In this document: positions 35,753 through 45,017 of the stretch, piece by piece | Layout: the number at the start of each line of letters is the position of its first letter | Position numbering within the stretch: position 1 is the stretch's first letter | Source: Anaerolineales bacterium | Lineage (GTDB): Bacteria; Chloroflexota; Anaerolineae; Anaerolineales; Villigracilaceae | Assembly (NCBI GenBank): GCA_015075725.1 | Contig: JABTTV010000001.1 | Span: 1,674,001-1,738,000 of the forward strand | Direction of reading: 5' to 3' | DNA length: 64,000 nucleotides | The notes under the pieces: generated by a model | The model's database searches: none | The model's input: the letters and a program-made list of their open reading frames with translations, nothing else | What the model was told of the DNA's origin: nothing | Position numbers and translations under genes: made by a program

Positions 35753-37288
35753 TTACCCGCCGCCCATGCTCCCGTCGAAGATTCCGCCGTCGGTCAGTTT
35801 GCGCAGGTCGCTCAATGCCGCTTCGATCTCTTCCGGCCTGACCGGGCGGTCTCCATCGCGGTGCTTCAACGCGCCCGCCTTCGCTTTTTCCAGCGCCAAC
35901 TCCTTAATCGAAGCATTCATCGCGAGCGCCTCCTTGACGAGCGCCGCTCCCTGCGAGTACCCGATGACTGGGTTCAATGCCGTCACAACGATGGCGTTCT
36001 TTGCCAGCCAGCCTTCGGCTTTTTCGGCATTCGCTGTCACTCCCTTCACCGCGCGTTCGGTGAATGCGGTCACCGAGCCGATCATCACCTGCATCATCTC
36101 GAAGAGATTGTGCGCGATGACCGGCATCATCACATTCAATTCCAGTTGACCGGCTTGCACTGCCATCATCACGGTCGTGTCACAGCCGACGACATGGAAC
36201 ATCGCCTGATCGAGCATCTCCGCCAGAACGGGATTCACTTTTCCCGGCATGATCGAAGAACCGGGCTGAACGGTGGGCAATCTGATTTCGTCGAACCCGG
36301 TCGACGGTCCGGACGAGAGGAGGCGAAAATCGTTCGCGACCCGGATCAACGTCAACGCGAGAGTCCGAAGCGAGGCGGAGAAGTCCGCCACATCCGCCAT
36401 GGATTGCATCGATTCAAAAAGGTTGTCGGATGTATGCAATTTGATCCCCGTCATCCCGGAGAGAGTCGCCACCATGTGGCTGTGATATTTGGGATGCGCG
36501 TTCAAACCGGACCCGACGGCTGTCCCACCGATGCCGAGCCTGCGCAATCCCTCAGCCGATCTGCGGATGCGCTCCGTATCGCGTTCGACGGCTTTGGCGT
36601 ACGCGCCAAACTCCTGACCGAGTCGCACCGGAACGGCGTCCTGCAAATGCGTGCGGCCCGATTTCACGACAGGATCGAACTCTTTGGCTTTGGTTTCGAG
36701 CGCGCTTTGGAGGGACTTCAATGAAGCGAGCAGTTCATCCAGCCTCCACAACGCGCCAAGCCGAATGGATGTTGGAATCACGTCGTTCGTAGATTGCGCC
36801 ATGTTGACGTGGTCGTTCGGGTGGACGTAATACTCTCCGGGTTCGCCGCCGAGGAGTTGCGTGGCGCGGTTGGCGATGACTTCGTTCGCGTTCATGTTGT
36901 GACTCGTCCCCGCGCCCGCCTGGAAGGGATCGACTACGAATTGCGAATCCCATTTGCCGTCCATTACTTCCGTTGCGGCTTGCACGATTGCATCTGAGAG
37001 TTCTTTGGCGGTGAATTTCCTGCCCCGCTCATTTCCTTGAATTTTTCCTATGTTACGAGCGGGGTTTCCGTCAACTTCGCGGTCGTTGAATAAACCGAGA
37101 TCGTAGTTGACGATGGCCGCCGCGCGTTTGACCGCCGCCACCGACCAGACAAAGGCGCGCCAGGGACGTAATCCGCTGATGGGGAAGTTTTCCACCGCGC
37201 GCTGGGTCTGCACGCCGTACAAGGCAGAAGTCGGGATGTTTAACTCTCCGAGCGAATCTTTTTCTTTCCTAAACTCTTTTGGAGACAT
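35753..37288 (-). CDS. Fumarase/aspartase superfamily lyase, probable aspartate ammonia-lyase
   Basis: 511 aa. The signature GSSIMPGKVNPV and SGRTHLQDAVP, TSHNMNANEV and QSTNDVIPT are those of the fumarase C/aspartase family. GKVNP is fumarase-like, but GQLELNVMMPVIAHNLFE and the ALNPVIGY region are nearer to aspartase, and a complete class I fumarase is encoded next door. I favour deamination of aspartate to fumarate, with class II fumarase as the alternative. Minus-strand TATAAT lies near 37310 and AGGAAAAA precedes the ATG. Confidence 0.85.
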   Translation of the reverse strand: MSPKEFRKEKDSLGELNIPTSALYGVQTQRAVENFPISGLRPWRAFVWSVAAVKRAAAIVNYDLGLFNDREVDGNPARNIGKIQGNERGRKFTAKELSDAIVQAATEVMDGKWDSQFVVDPFQAGAGTSHNMNANEVIANRATQLLGGEPGEYYVHPNDHVNMAQSTNDVIPTSIRLGALWRLDELLASLKSLQSALETKAKEFDPVVKSGRTHLQDAVPVRLGQEFGAYAKAVERDTERIRRSAEGLRRLGIGGTAVGSGLNAHPKYHSHMVATLSGMTGIKLHTSDNLFESMQSMADVADFSASLRTLALTLIRVANDFRLLSSGPSTGFDEIRLPTVQPGSSIMPGKVNPVLAEMLDQAMFHVVGCDTTVMMAVQAGQLELNVMMPVIAHNLFEMMQVMIGSVTAFTERAVKGVTANAEKAEGWLAKNAIVVTALNPVIGYSQGAALVKEALAMNASIKELALEKAKAGALKHRDGDRPVRPEEIEAALSDLRKLTDGGIFDGSMGGG

Positions 37289-37399
37289 GGTTTTTCCTTT
37301 GGCTCAAAACATTATAATCGTCACGGAATTTCCATACCTAGTGAACTTATCAGGGGCGCATGAATCGGGGTATCATCATTTTACAAAGAGGAGTCACCC

Positions 37400-38272
37400 A
37401 TGCGAGAGTTAACCAAAGAAATCGTCGAACTCATCCGGCGCACATCCAGTTCCCTGCCGCCGGATGTCGAAAAACGTTTACGGGAATCCATTGAGAAGGA
37501 AGCACCCGGTTCCGCGGCGCGAGGCGCGTTGGAGACCATCATGAAGAATATCGAACTCTCCCGCACCAATTCCACGCCGATCTGCCAGGATACCGGCACG
37601 CCCATCTTTTACGTGCATTACCCTGTGGGCTGGTCCACGATCCAGCTCCGCAGACAGATTCGCGCCGCGATGGAAGAGGCGACGAGGAAATCCTTCATGC
37701 GTCCGAATGCCGTCGATGCCATTTACGATAAAAACTCAGGCAACAATCTCGGAGGCGACGACTTCCCTTATATCCATTTTGAAGAGACCGAAGGCGACGA
37801 ACTCGTCATCGAGTTGATGCTCAAGGGCGGCGGATGCGAAAATGTGGGCCGTCAGTATTCCCTGCCGGATAATTCCCTCGGCGCAGGCCGCGATCTGGCT
37901 GGAGTCCGCAAAGTGGTGTTGGACGCGGTCCAAAAAGCACAGGGGCTGGGATGCGCGCCGGGCATTTTGGGCGTGTCCATTGGAGGCGACCGCGGTTCTT
38001 CCTACATAAAGTCCAAGGAAGTCTTATTCAGCGAAATGGGAACTCGGAACGAAGACCCAAAACTTGCCGAACTCGAAGAACGCCTCACAAAAGAAGCCAA
38101 CGAAATGGGGATCGGTCCGATGGGATTCGGCGGCAAGACCACTGTGCTGGATACGAAGATCACCGGCCTGAGCCGGTTGCCCGCTTCATACTTCGTTTCA
38201 GTTTCTTACATGTGCTGGGCATACCGCCGCCGCAAGATGACCGTGAAGGGAAATGAAACCATCTACGATTGA
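37400..38272 (+). CDS. Class I fumarate hydratase, alpha subunit
   Basis: 290 aa. N-terminal half of the oxygen-sensitive [4Fe-4S] hydro-lyase that converts fumarate to malate. Motifs PICQDTGTPIFYV, GGCENVGRQYSLPD split and LGCAPGILGVSIGGDRG contribute three Cys (in CQDTG, GGCEN and GCAPG), which match the cluster ligands of the TtdA/FumA-alpha family. The beta subunit follows after 49 nt. Tartrate dehydratase is a close relative and cannot be excluded. Confidence 0.93.
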   Translation: MRELTKEIVELIRRTSSSLPPDVEKRLRESIEKEAPGSAARGALETIMKNIELSRTNSTPICQDTGTPIFYVHYPVGWSTIQLRRQIRAAMEEATRKSFMRPNAVDAIYDKNSGNNLGGDDFPYIHFEETEGDELVIELMLKGGGCENVGRQYSLPDNSLGAGRDLAGVRKVVLDAVQKAQGLGCAPGILGVSIGGDRGSSYIKSKEVLFSEMGTRNEDPKLAELEERLTKEANEMGIGPMGFGGKTTVLDTKITGLSRLPASYFVSVSYMCWAYRRRKMTVKGNETIYD

Positions 38273-38321
38273 TCTTTACGCATTCCGTATCATGTAATGC
38301 GTAATTCGTAAGGAGCGAACG

Positions 38322-38948
38322 ATGAAACATATTACCACCCCCATCAGTGACGAGACCATCCGCGAGTTGAAGGTCGGCGATTCGGTGGCGCTTTCAGGCA
38401 TGATGGTCACTGCGCGGGACGCAGCTCATAAATGGATGATCGAAACGTTCATCAGGAAGACCCGTCCGCCGCAGGGCGACGACATGCATGTGTACGAAGA
38501 ATTGAAAAAATTTTTCAACGGCTCCATCATCTACCATTGCGGACCGGTCGTCACCGGATTGGACACGGGGGAATATAAGATCATCGCGGCCGGACCAACC
38601 ACCTCCATCCGCGAAGAGCCGTACCAGGCGGATGTGATGAAACACTTCAACATCAAGGGCGTGATCGGCAAGGGCGGCATGGGGGCGAAAACCCTGAAAG
38701 GCTGCGAAGAAACGCCGGGAGTCTATTTCCACGCGATAGGCGGAGCCGCCTCCTTCCTCGCCCAAACGGTGACGAAGGTGCATGGCGTATTCAAGCTTGA
38801 TTTCGGCGTCCCCGAAGCCATGTGGCTGATCGAAGTCAAGGATTTCCCTGTCGTCGTCACGATGGATTCGCACGGCGGGAGTCAACACGCGGTCATCGAC
38901 GACGCTTCGAAAAAGGTATTGGACGATTTGCTGAAAAAACCCTTTTGA
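38322..38948 (+). CDS. Class I fumarate hydratase, beta subunit
   Basis: 208 aa. Swivelling C-terminal domain of class I hydro-lyases. LKVGDSVALSGMMVTARDAAHK, IYHCGPVV, GPTTSIREEPY and GKGGMG are its standard motifs. AAGGAG precedes the ATG. Strong terminator follows within 10 nt. Confidence 0.94.
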   Translation: MKHITTPISDETIRELKVGDSVALSGMMVTARDAAHKWMIETFIRKTRPPQGDDMHVYEELKKFFNGSIIYHCGPVVTGLDTGEYKIIAAGPTTSIREEPYQADVMKHFNIKGVIGKGGMGAKTLKGCEETPGVYFHAIGGAASFLAQTVTKVHGVFKLDFGVPEAMWLIEVKDFPVVVTMDSHGGSQHAVIDDASKKVLDDLLKKPF

Positions 38949-38955
38949 ACTTCCA

Positions 38956-38989
38956 GGCGGATGTCGCACAGACATCCGCCAATTTTTTT
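38956..38989 (+). terminator. Rho-independent terminator after the fumarase operon
   Basis: GGCGGATGTC (38956-38965) pairs with GACATCCGCC (38971-38980) with a 5-nt loop and a run of seven Ts. The remaining gap to 39171 holds a small GC-rich inverted repeat near 39015 and the kinase promoter. Confidence 0.93.
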
Positions 38990-39158
38990 ATTGGACCTCT
39001 TGCATAAGTGCTACCGCCGCAGCCCCTGGCGGCGGGGACTGCCGCCTTGCGCAAGATAAAATTGCGACTTTTGCATAAGTCTATTTCGTAATAATCCCCC
39101 CGCTTGCATGAAGCCCATTCCGCCGACAACACACGCGCGTAGCGGGGCAGGCTTGATA

Positions 39159-39164
39159 TATAAT
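39159..39164 (+). promoter_or_regulatory. Putative -10 TATAAT of the histidine kinase
   Basis: TATAAT ends 7 nt before the ATG at 39172; no ribosome site in between, so a leaderless message is predicted. Confidence 0.5.
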
Positions 39165-39171
39165 CACTTTC

Positions 39172-42138
39172 ATGCTCGAGAAGCTCCGTCGTCTGTTTGC
39201 GCCGTCCATCTTCGAAGATGAAGAGAAGACCCGCGCAGCCCAAATCCTAAGTTCGATCGGGTGGGTTGCCGCGGGGGCGGTCCTTTTCCTTACGATCTCG
39301 CGCCTTATCACCGGGGATTGGAATAGCAGCTCTTCACTGATTTTCTTCCCGGCCGTCTTTTTGATCATCCTGACCACGCAGATCATGATCCGTTTCGGGA
39401 GGGTTCGGTTTGCGGGGATTTTCCTTGTCGTCTCCATCTGGCTGGCATTGACCCTTCAGGCTTCGCAAGCTTCCGGATTGCGCGATGTGGCAGTCCTCAC
39501 ATATCCCGTTGTCATTTTGCTCTGCGCCCTTTTGCTCGGCTGGCGATGGGGTTTGGTCATCGGTTTTTTTAGTATCGCCGCTGTGTGGTTTTTTGCTTCG
39601 CAGGAGGCGCGGGGAACGCACCCATACTCTGTCGATCTCCCCTATGATTTTGCCCGCGACCTGACGGCTGTCTTCATCATATCCAGCGTCCTGATCTATA
39701 TTCTGATCTACCGGCTAAATCGTTCCCTTTCGGATGCGCGCCTAGAACTGCGCGAGCGACTTCGGACGGACGAAAAACTCCAACTGCAAGCCCGTTACCT
39801 GACTGCGCTTCATGAAACGACCTTCGGCCTGCTTAACCGTCTCGAATTGAAACCGCTGCTCGAGTCGATTCTCGAACGCGTCAGCGAACTGCTCGAAACG
39901 CCTCACGTCGGCATCGACCTGATCACGCCCGAAGGAACCGCGCTTCGACAGGAACTTGGCAACGGCATCTTCAAGGATTGGAACGGGTATTTAACATTAA
40001 ATGGCGAGGGTCTTACCGGCCTGGTTTGGGAACGCAGCGAGACCATTCTGGTCGAAGATTATGACTCATGGGAATTAAGCCACCCCGGGGCGGTCGGCAT
40101 CGGATTTTATTCGGTAGCCGGTGCGCCTTTGAAATCAGGCGATCGATTCCTCGGAACACTGATCGTTGCCACAGTCGAAGACACGCGCACCTTCTCTGTC
40201 GAACAAATGGACCTGCTTGAACGACTTGCAGCGCTCGCTTCGCTGGCAATAGACAACGCACGCCTGTATGAGGAGGCACAGAGAGACCTGGTGGAAAGGA
40301 AAGCCGCAGAACGGGACCTGCGCGCGAGCGAAGAGCGCTTCCGAAAGGTGTTCAACAACAGCAACATCGCCATCACGATCGTCACGCTGGAAGAAGGCAC
40401 CTTTCTTGAAGCCAACGACGCCTTCTGGCGGCTCTCGGGGCTCGCGCCGGAAAAAGCTCTCGGTCATTCCTCCGTCGAACTTAATATGTGGCGGCACCCT
40501 GATGATCGAAAAAAATTTGTCGAAGACCTGCTTGAGAACGGCTCGCTCGAAAGCGTGGAAGTGGATTTTCCCCTGAATAAATCCTCGCTCGCCTATTACG
40601 AACTGATCACCATCCGGAACCAGCTTTGCATCCTGTGCATGTTCTATGATGTCTCCGAACAGCGCAAAACGGAACATGCCCTCAAGGAAAGCGAGGAGCG
40701 TTTCCGCAAGGTATTCCATGCCAGCCCTGTGGCGATCTGCATCACCACGCTAGAGGAGGGCCGCCTGCTCGACGCCAACGACGCCTATTGGAGACTCACC
40801 GGTTACGACCCTCAATCGTCCATCGGCAGGCTTTCGACGGAGTTGGAAATGTGGAATTCATCGGAAGACCGCAGCGCCTTCATCGAGGTGATCAAGCTTA
40901 AGCGCTCCCTTGTTAATCCAGATTACGAGTTCCTGAGTTTCGGAACGAAAGAACGCCGGAATGTCATCGCCTTCTACGAATTGATCGTGATCGATCAGCA
41001 AGCCTGCATCCTCTCGATGTTCTACGACCTGACCGAACAAAAACAGACCCAGAAGGCTTTGCAAAACGCGGAAGCCCGCACGCGTGCCATCCTCGATTCG
41101 ATCCCGGATATGATCTTCGAGGTTTCGAAGGACGGCATATTTCTGGACTTCATGGCATCTGCCAGCCTGACCCCGCGCATGGAACCGCGCGAGTTCATCG
41201 GCAAAAACATCAAAGACCTGTTCCCCCGGAATATCTCCGAACAAACCATGTTTTCCCTCGAGCGCGCCCTCGCCACCAGCCAGGTCCATTCCTTTGAGTA
41301 TGGCATGCCGCCCGGCGAAGAGGTTCAATTCTTCGAGGCACGCGTGGCGCCGGTCACTTCCGATTCTGCGATCATCATGGTGCGAGACATCAGCCAGCGC
41401 AAGTGGGTCGAGACCGAGCGCGAGAAATTGATCGAGGAATTGGAGGACAAGAACAGCGAATTGGAAAGATTCACATACACCGTCTCGCACGATCTCAAAT
41501 CCCCTGTCATCACCATTCGCGGCTTTCTTGGTTTCCTTGAACAGGATGCGTTGAGCGGAAATATGCCGCGCCTGAAGCATGATATTCAACGCATTTCAGA
41601 CGCCACGGACAAAATGCAGACTCTCCTCAACGAATTGCTCGACCTCTCACGGGTCGGACGGCTGATGAATCCCCCCAGCCAGGTACCGTTCAATCAGATC
41701 GTGGAGGAAGCGGTCGCGCTGGTTCAGGGACGGCTTCAGGAAAACAATAATCAAGTGCGCATCCAGCAGGACATGCAGGCCGTTTATGTCGACCGCCAGC
41801 GCATGGTGGAGGCGGTTCAAAACCTGATCGATAACGCCGCAAAATTCAGCGACGGCAATTCGCTGATCGAGATCGGGCAGGAAGGCATGGACGGCGCCCA
41901 ACCCCTCTTTTATGTCCGCGATCACGGCATCGGTATCGACCCCGTCCATCACGAGCGCATCTTTGGGTTGTTCAACAAACTCGACACGGGTTCCGAGGGA
42001 ACGGGAATTGGTCTCGCGCTTGTAAAGCGGATCGTCGAGGTCCACAAAGGCAGGATCTGGGTCCAGAGTGAACCGGGAAAAGGATCCACATTTTTCTTCA
42101 CTCTTCCGCCCGCGCCGCCCGCCGGACCCGAGTCCTGA
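39172..42138 (+). CDS. Membrane-bound GAF-PAS-PAS-PAS sensor histidine kinase
   Basis: 988 aa. Six N-terminal helices (about 25-190), a GAF domain (about 215-365), two closely similar tandem PAS domains (ASEERFRKVFNNSNIAI and ESEERFRKVFHASPVAI starts), a third PAS (ARAILDSIPDMIFEV-like), a coiled linker, HisKA with phospho-acceptor in TYTVSHDLKSP, and HATPase_c with NLIDNAAKFS, DHGIGI and GTGIGLALVKRIV. All catalytic boxes are intact. No cognate response regulator adjoins it; the orphan receiver at 16752 is distant. Confidence 0.94.
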   Translation: MLEKLRRLFAPSIFEDEEKTRAAQILSSIGWVAAGAVLFLTISRLITGDWNSSSSLIFFPAVFLIILTTQIMIRFGRVRFAGIFLVVSIWLALTLQASQASGLRDVAVLTYPVVILLCALLLGWRWGLVIGFFSIAAVWFFASQEARGTHPYSVDLPYDFARDLTAVFIISSVLIYILIYRLNRSLSDARLELRERLRTDEKLQLQARYLTALHETTFGLLNRLELKPLLESILERVSELLETPHVGIDLITPEGTALRQELGNGIFKDWNGYLTLNGEGLTGLVWERSETILVEDYDSWELSHPGAVGIGFYSVAGAPLKSGDRFLGTLIVATVEDTRTFSVEQMDLLERLAALASLAIDNARLYEEAQRDLVERKAAERDLRASEERFRKVFNNSNIAITIVTLEEGTFLEANDAFWRLSGLAPEKALGHSSVELNMWRHPDDRKKFVEDLLENGSLESVEVDFPLNKSSLAYYELITIRNQLCILCMFYDVSEQRKTEHALKESEERFRKVFHASPVAICITTLEEGRLLDANDAYWRLTGYDPQSSIGRLSTELEMWNSSEDRSAFIEVIKLKRSLVNPDYEFLSFGTKERRNVIAFYELIVIDQQACILSMFYDLTEQKQTQKALQNAEARTRAILDSIPDMIFEVSKDGIFLDFMASASLTPRMEPREFIGKNIKDLFPRNISEQTMFSLERALATSQVHSFEYGMPPGEEVQFFEARVAPVTSDSAIIMVRDISQRKWVETEREKLIEELEDKNSELERFTYTVSHDLKSPVITIRGFLGFLEQDALSGNMPRLKHDIQRISDATDKMQTLLNELLDLSRVGRLMNPPSQVPFNQIVEEAVALVQGRLQENNNQVRIQQDMQAVYVDRQRMVEAVQNLIDNAAKFSDGNSLIEIGQEGMDGAQPLFYVRDHGIGIDPVHHERIFGLFNKLDTGSEGTGIGLALVKRIVEVHKGRIWVQSEPGKGSTFFFTLPPAPPAGPES

Positions 42139-42183
42139 ATCGTGATATAACTGCATTATCATCTCACTCGCGGAGCAATCAAC

Positions 42184-43131
42184 ATGAAGCATGCAGTCAG
42201 CATCAGCATTGGCTCATCCAAACGGAACAAGGCTGTGGAGGTCAATCTGCTGGGCGAAACAATACGCATCGAGCGCATCGGCACCGACGGCGACATGGAA
42301 GCCGCCGCTCTCAAGTACAAGGAACTTGACGGCAAAGTGGATGCCTTCGGCGTCGGCGGCGCGGATTTGGGAGCCATCATCGATGGAAAATGGTACACCC
42401 TGCATTCCGTTACGCCCATGGTTCGATACGTAAAAAAGACGCCGCTCGTGGATGGCGGCGGATTGAAGAATACCCTCGAAAACAAAGCACCCGCATTTTT
42501 GGAACAGAATATCGGCGACTACATTAAATCACACGGGCGCAAAGTGCTGGTCACTCTTGGTGCGGACCGTTGGGGTCTTGCGCGCGCCTTCTCGGAGTTG
42601 GGCTACGAAACCGTATACGGCGACCTGATGTTTGGGTTGGACCTTCCCATCGCCATTCATTCATTGAAAGGCTTGAAAACAGCCGCTTCCCTGCTGATGC
42701 CGATTGCCAGCCGCCTGCCATTCGAATGGATCTATCCAACCGGCGAAAAGCAGGAAAAACGCACGCCGAAATGGGGCAAATATTATGATTGGGCAACCGT
42801 CATTGCCGGTGATTGTCACTACATCAAACGCTTCATGCCTGATGACCTGACCGGCAAGGTCATTGTTACCAACACCACCACGCCCGAAGATGTGGAGGCA
42901 TTCCGCAAGGCAGGCGTGAAATATCTCGTCACCACCACTCCTGTCCTCGATGGTCGTTCCTTTGGCACAAATATGATGGAAGCCGCTCTTGTGGCGCTTT
43001 CGGGCAAGGGACGTCCGCTGACCTGGCCCGAACTCTCCGAAATGATCGATAAACTCGGCTTCCAACCGCAGTTGCAGGACCTCGAAAGGTCCTCCGGGAC
43101 GGATGGGCATAAGACCATGAGCAACGTTTAG
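42184..43131 (+). CDS. Conserved protein, often labelled quinate 5-dehydrogenase-like
   Basis: 315 aa, soluble. N-terminal VSISIGSSKRNKAVEVNLLGE, then FGVGGADLGAIIDG, KVLVTLGADRWGLARAFSELG split, VIAGDCHYIKRFMPDDLTGK split, and the C-terminal KYLVTTTPVLDGRSFGTNMMEAALVALSGKG split. Homologues in Chloroflexota and Deinococcota are sometimes annotated as quinate 5-dehydrogenase, but I see no convincing experimental basis. It starts a run of four rightward genes with short gaps. Confidence 0.75.
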   Translation: MKHAVSISIGSSKRNKAVEVNLLGETIRIERIGTDGDMEAAALKYKELDGKVDAFGVGGADLGAIIDGKWYTLHSVTPMVRYVKKTPLVDGGGLKNTLENKAPAFLEQNIGDYIKSHGRKVLVTLGADRWGLARAFSELGYETVYGDLMFGLDLPIAIHSLKGLKTAASLLMPIASRLPFEWIYPTGEKQEKRTPKWGKYYDWATVIAGDCHYIKRFMPDDLTGKVIVTNTTTPEDVEAFRKAGVKYLVTTTPVLDGRSFGTNMMEAALVALSGKGRPLTWPELSEMIDKLGFQPQLQDLERSSGTDGHKTMSNV

Positions 43132-43151
43132 AATCCAAGGAGCATTGACAA

Positions 43152-44036
43152 ATGAACGCAATCGTAACTGCCGGGGGGATTCCCCAGCCCAGCGACAAGT
43201 TATATGCCTACTCCAACGGCGATTCGAAAGCCCTGATCGATGTGGCGGGCAAGCCCATGGTGCAATGGGTGCTCGACGCCCTTGGCGACGCGAAGAAAGT
43301 GGATCATGTCATTGTGATCGGTCTTTCCCCCAAAAGCGGATTGACCTGCAAGAAGCCGCTCCATTATGTTTCCAACCAGGGGCGCATGCTGGCGAACATC
43401 ACAGCCGGCGTCAACAAATCGTTGGAGATCAACCCGAGAGGCGAATACGTCCTGATCGTCTCCGCAGACATTCCCGCACTCAAAAGCGACATGGTGGATT
43501 GGCTCGTCAAAACCTGCATGCAAACGAAAGACGACCTGTATTACGGCGTCTGTCCGCGCGAAGTGATGGAAAGCCGTTTTCCTGAATCGAACCGCACTTA
43601 CACCAGGCTCAAGGATATGGAAGTCTGCGGGGCGGATATCAACGTTTCCCATGTCCGCATGGTCACAGAGCACCTCGATACTTGGGAGCAGCTGATCGGC
43701 AACCGCAAGAGCCCATTGAGACAGGCTGGCGTGATCGGCCTGGATACTTTAATTCAGTTCGCCTTTCGACAATTCACATTGCAAGGATTGGTCGAGCGCG
43801 CGTCCGAACGGATCGGCATCAAGGGACGCGCCATCATTTGGGATCACGCCGAGCCGTGCATGGACGTGGACAAACCGCATCAATTGGAACTCCTGCGCCG
43901 CGATCTTGCTCAAAAACAAAAAACCGCAGGAAAATCGTCGAAGAAACCTGCCCCGATCCGCAGAACGGCAAAGAAATCAACAAAGAAAGCAGTCGCGAAA
44001 AAAGCGCGAACAAAGTCGAAGGCCAAACGGAAATGA
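43152..44036 (+). CDS. MobA-like nucleotidyltransferase with lysine-rich tail
   Basis: 294 aa. The N-terminal AIVTAGG and VAGKPMVQWVLDAL motifs, with the divalent-metal Asp in LIVSADIPALKSDM, are those of NTP_transf_3/MobA-type enzymes that transfer NMP to sugars or cofactors. The last 40 residues are a Lys/Ala/Pro-rich tail (KSSKKPAPIRRTAKKSTKK) that resembles a histone H1 end and is unusual for this family. RBS AAGGAG is present. The stop overlaps the PAP2 start as ATGA. Confidence 0.83.
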   Translation: MNAIVTAGGIPQPSDKLYAYSNGDSKALIDVAGKPMVQWVLDALGDAKKVDHVIVIGLSPKSGLTCKKPLHYVSNQGRMLANITAGVNKSLEINPRGEYVLIVSADIPALKSDMVDWLVKTCMQTKDDLYYGVCPREVMESRFPESNRTYTRLKDMEVCGADINVSHVRMVTEHLDTWEQLIGNRKSPLRQAGVIGLDTLIQFAFRQFTLQGLVERASERIGIKGRAIIWDHAEPCMDVDKPHQLELLRRDLAQKQKTAGKSSKKPAPIRRTAKKSTKKAVAKKARTKSKAKRK

Positions 44037-44593
44037 CATATCGCCGCATCCTCGAACTCGATGCCCGGCTTTCCAGTCAAATGCGAGTGGCTGAAAAGCC
44101 GGGTCTTTTACGGAACCTTGCCATCTTCTTTGCGCACTCCGGAGACTCATGGATTTGGGCGCCCGCGCTCATCATCATCTGGTTCTTTAGCGACCCATCC
44201 TGGAGGAAATGGGAAACCGTCGAGTTTTTCGGCATCCTTGGGTTGGCAGGCGTGGTCTTCATGGTGAAACTCCTTGTTAAACGAAAACGCCCTGAAGGCG
44301 ATTGGGGCGACATCTACAGGAACACCGACCCGCATTCCTTTCCGTCGGGACATGCCGCCCGCGCTTTTCTCATCGCAACCCTTGCCACGGTTCTTGTCCC
44401 GCCCTGGCTTGCCGCTATCCTTTGGGTTTGGGCGCCGCTGGTGGCTTCGGCGCGCGTGGCAATGGGTGTTCACTACCTATCCGATATCATTGCCGGAGCC
44501 GTTCTCGGAGTGATCGTTGCCTTGCTCGGCTTGCAGTTCTACCAATTTCTCATCGATTGGTTTGCCGGGCTGACCGGTTTTCATTTCTGGTAA
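44033..44593 (+). CDS. PAP2-family membrane phosphatase
   Basis: 186 aa from ATG 44033, overlapping the nucleotidyltransferase stop. Four to five helices. The three phosphatase motifs are KLLVKRKRP (motif 1), SFPSGHAA (motif 2, with the His) and SARVAMGVHYLSDIIAG (motif 3). Such enzymes remove phosphate from undecaprenyl diphosphate or phosphatidic acid outside the membrane. Function in lipid-carrier recycling is likely but not proven. Confidence 0.9.
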   Translation: MTYRRILELDARLSSQMRVAEKPGLLRNLAIFFAHSGDSWIWAPALIIIWFFSDPSWRKWETVEFFGILGLAGVVFMVKLLVKRKRPEGDWGDIYRNTDPHSFPSGHAARAFLIATLATVLVPPWLAAILWVWAPLVASARVAMGVHYLSDIIAGAVLGVIVALLGLQFYQFLIDWFAGLTGFHFW

Positions 44594-44596
44594 ACG

Positions 44597-44995
44597 ATGC
44601 CTTCTCATACCTTCCGGCTCAAACCCGGCGCGGACCTGTTCGATTCCATCGAAGTTTTCGTCAAGGAACGGGGCATCGAAGCAGGATGCGTTCTATCGTG
44701 TGTCGGCAGCCTCACCCATGCCGTCCTGCGTCTTGCGGATCGCGATACGTACAACGATTACGAAGGTCATTTCGAGATCGTCTCGATAACAGGAACGGTT
44801 TCCGTGCATGGTTCGCACATTCACGTTGCAATTTCAGACAGCGACGGCGCGACGGTTGGCGGGCACCTCGTCAGCGGATGCAGAATCTACACGACGGCTG
44901 AGATCGTATTGTTGGAACTTGATGATTTCGTTTACAAGCGGGAAATGTACGAAAACGATTCGGGGTATGACGAATTGGCGGTCTATAAAAAGTAG
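44597..44995 (+). CDS. PPC-domain (DUF296) protein
   Basis: 132 aa. HTFRLKPGADLFDSIEVFV, VLSCVGSLTHAVLR and the HGSHIHVAISDSDGATVGGHL metal-site region (split: His pair then GGHL) are the PPC/DUF296 fold, which trimerises. In plants it accompanies an AT-hook; bacterial single-domain forms have no proven role. It follows PAP2 with a 3-nt gap. Confidence 0.9.
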   Translation: MPSHTFRLKPGADLFDSIEVFVKERGIEAGCVLSCVGSLTHAVLRLADRDTYNDYEGHFEIVSITGTVSVHGSHIHVAISDSDGATVGGHLVSGCRIYTTAEIVLLELDDFVYKREMYENDSGYDELAVYKK

Positions 44996-45017
44996 TGCAG
45001 GATTAATCCTGCCCTAC
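44992..45017. repeat. Palindrome over the stop codons of converging genes
   Basis: GTAG-T-GCAGGAT and ATCCTGC-C-CTAC form a 26-nt imperfect palindrome. It contains the PPC stop codon and encodes the last residues (VGQD, stop) of the ECF ATPase on the other strand. Could act as a bidirectional terminator. Confidence 0.7.
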
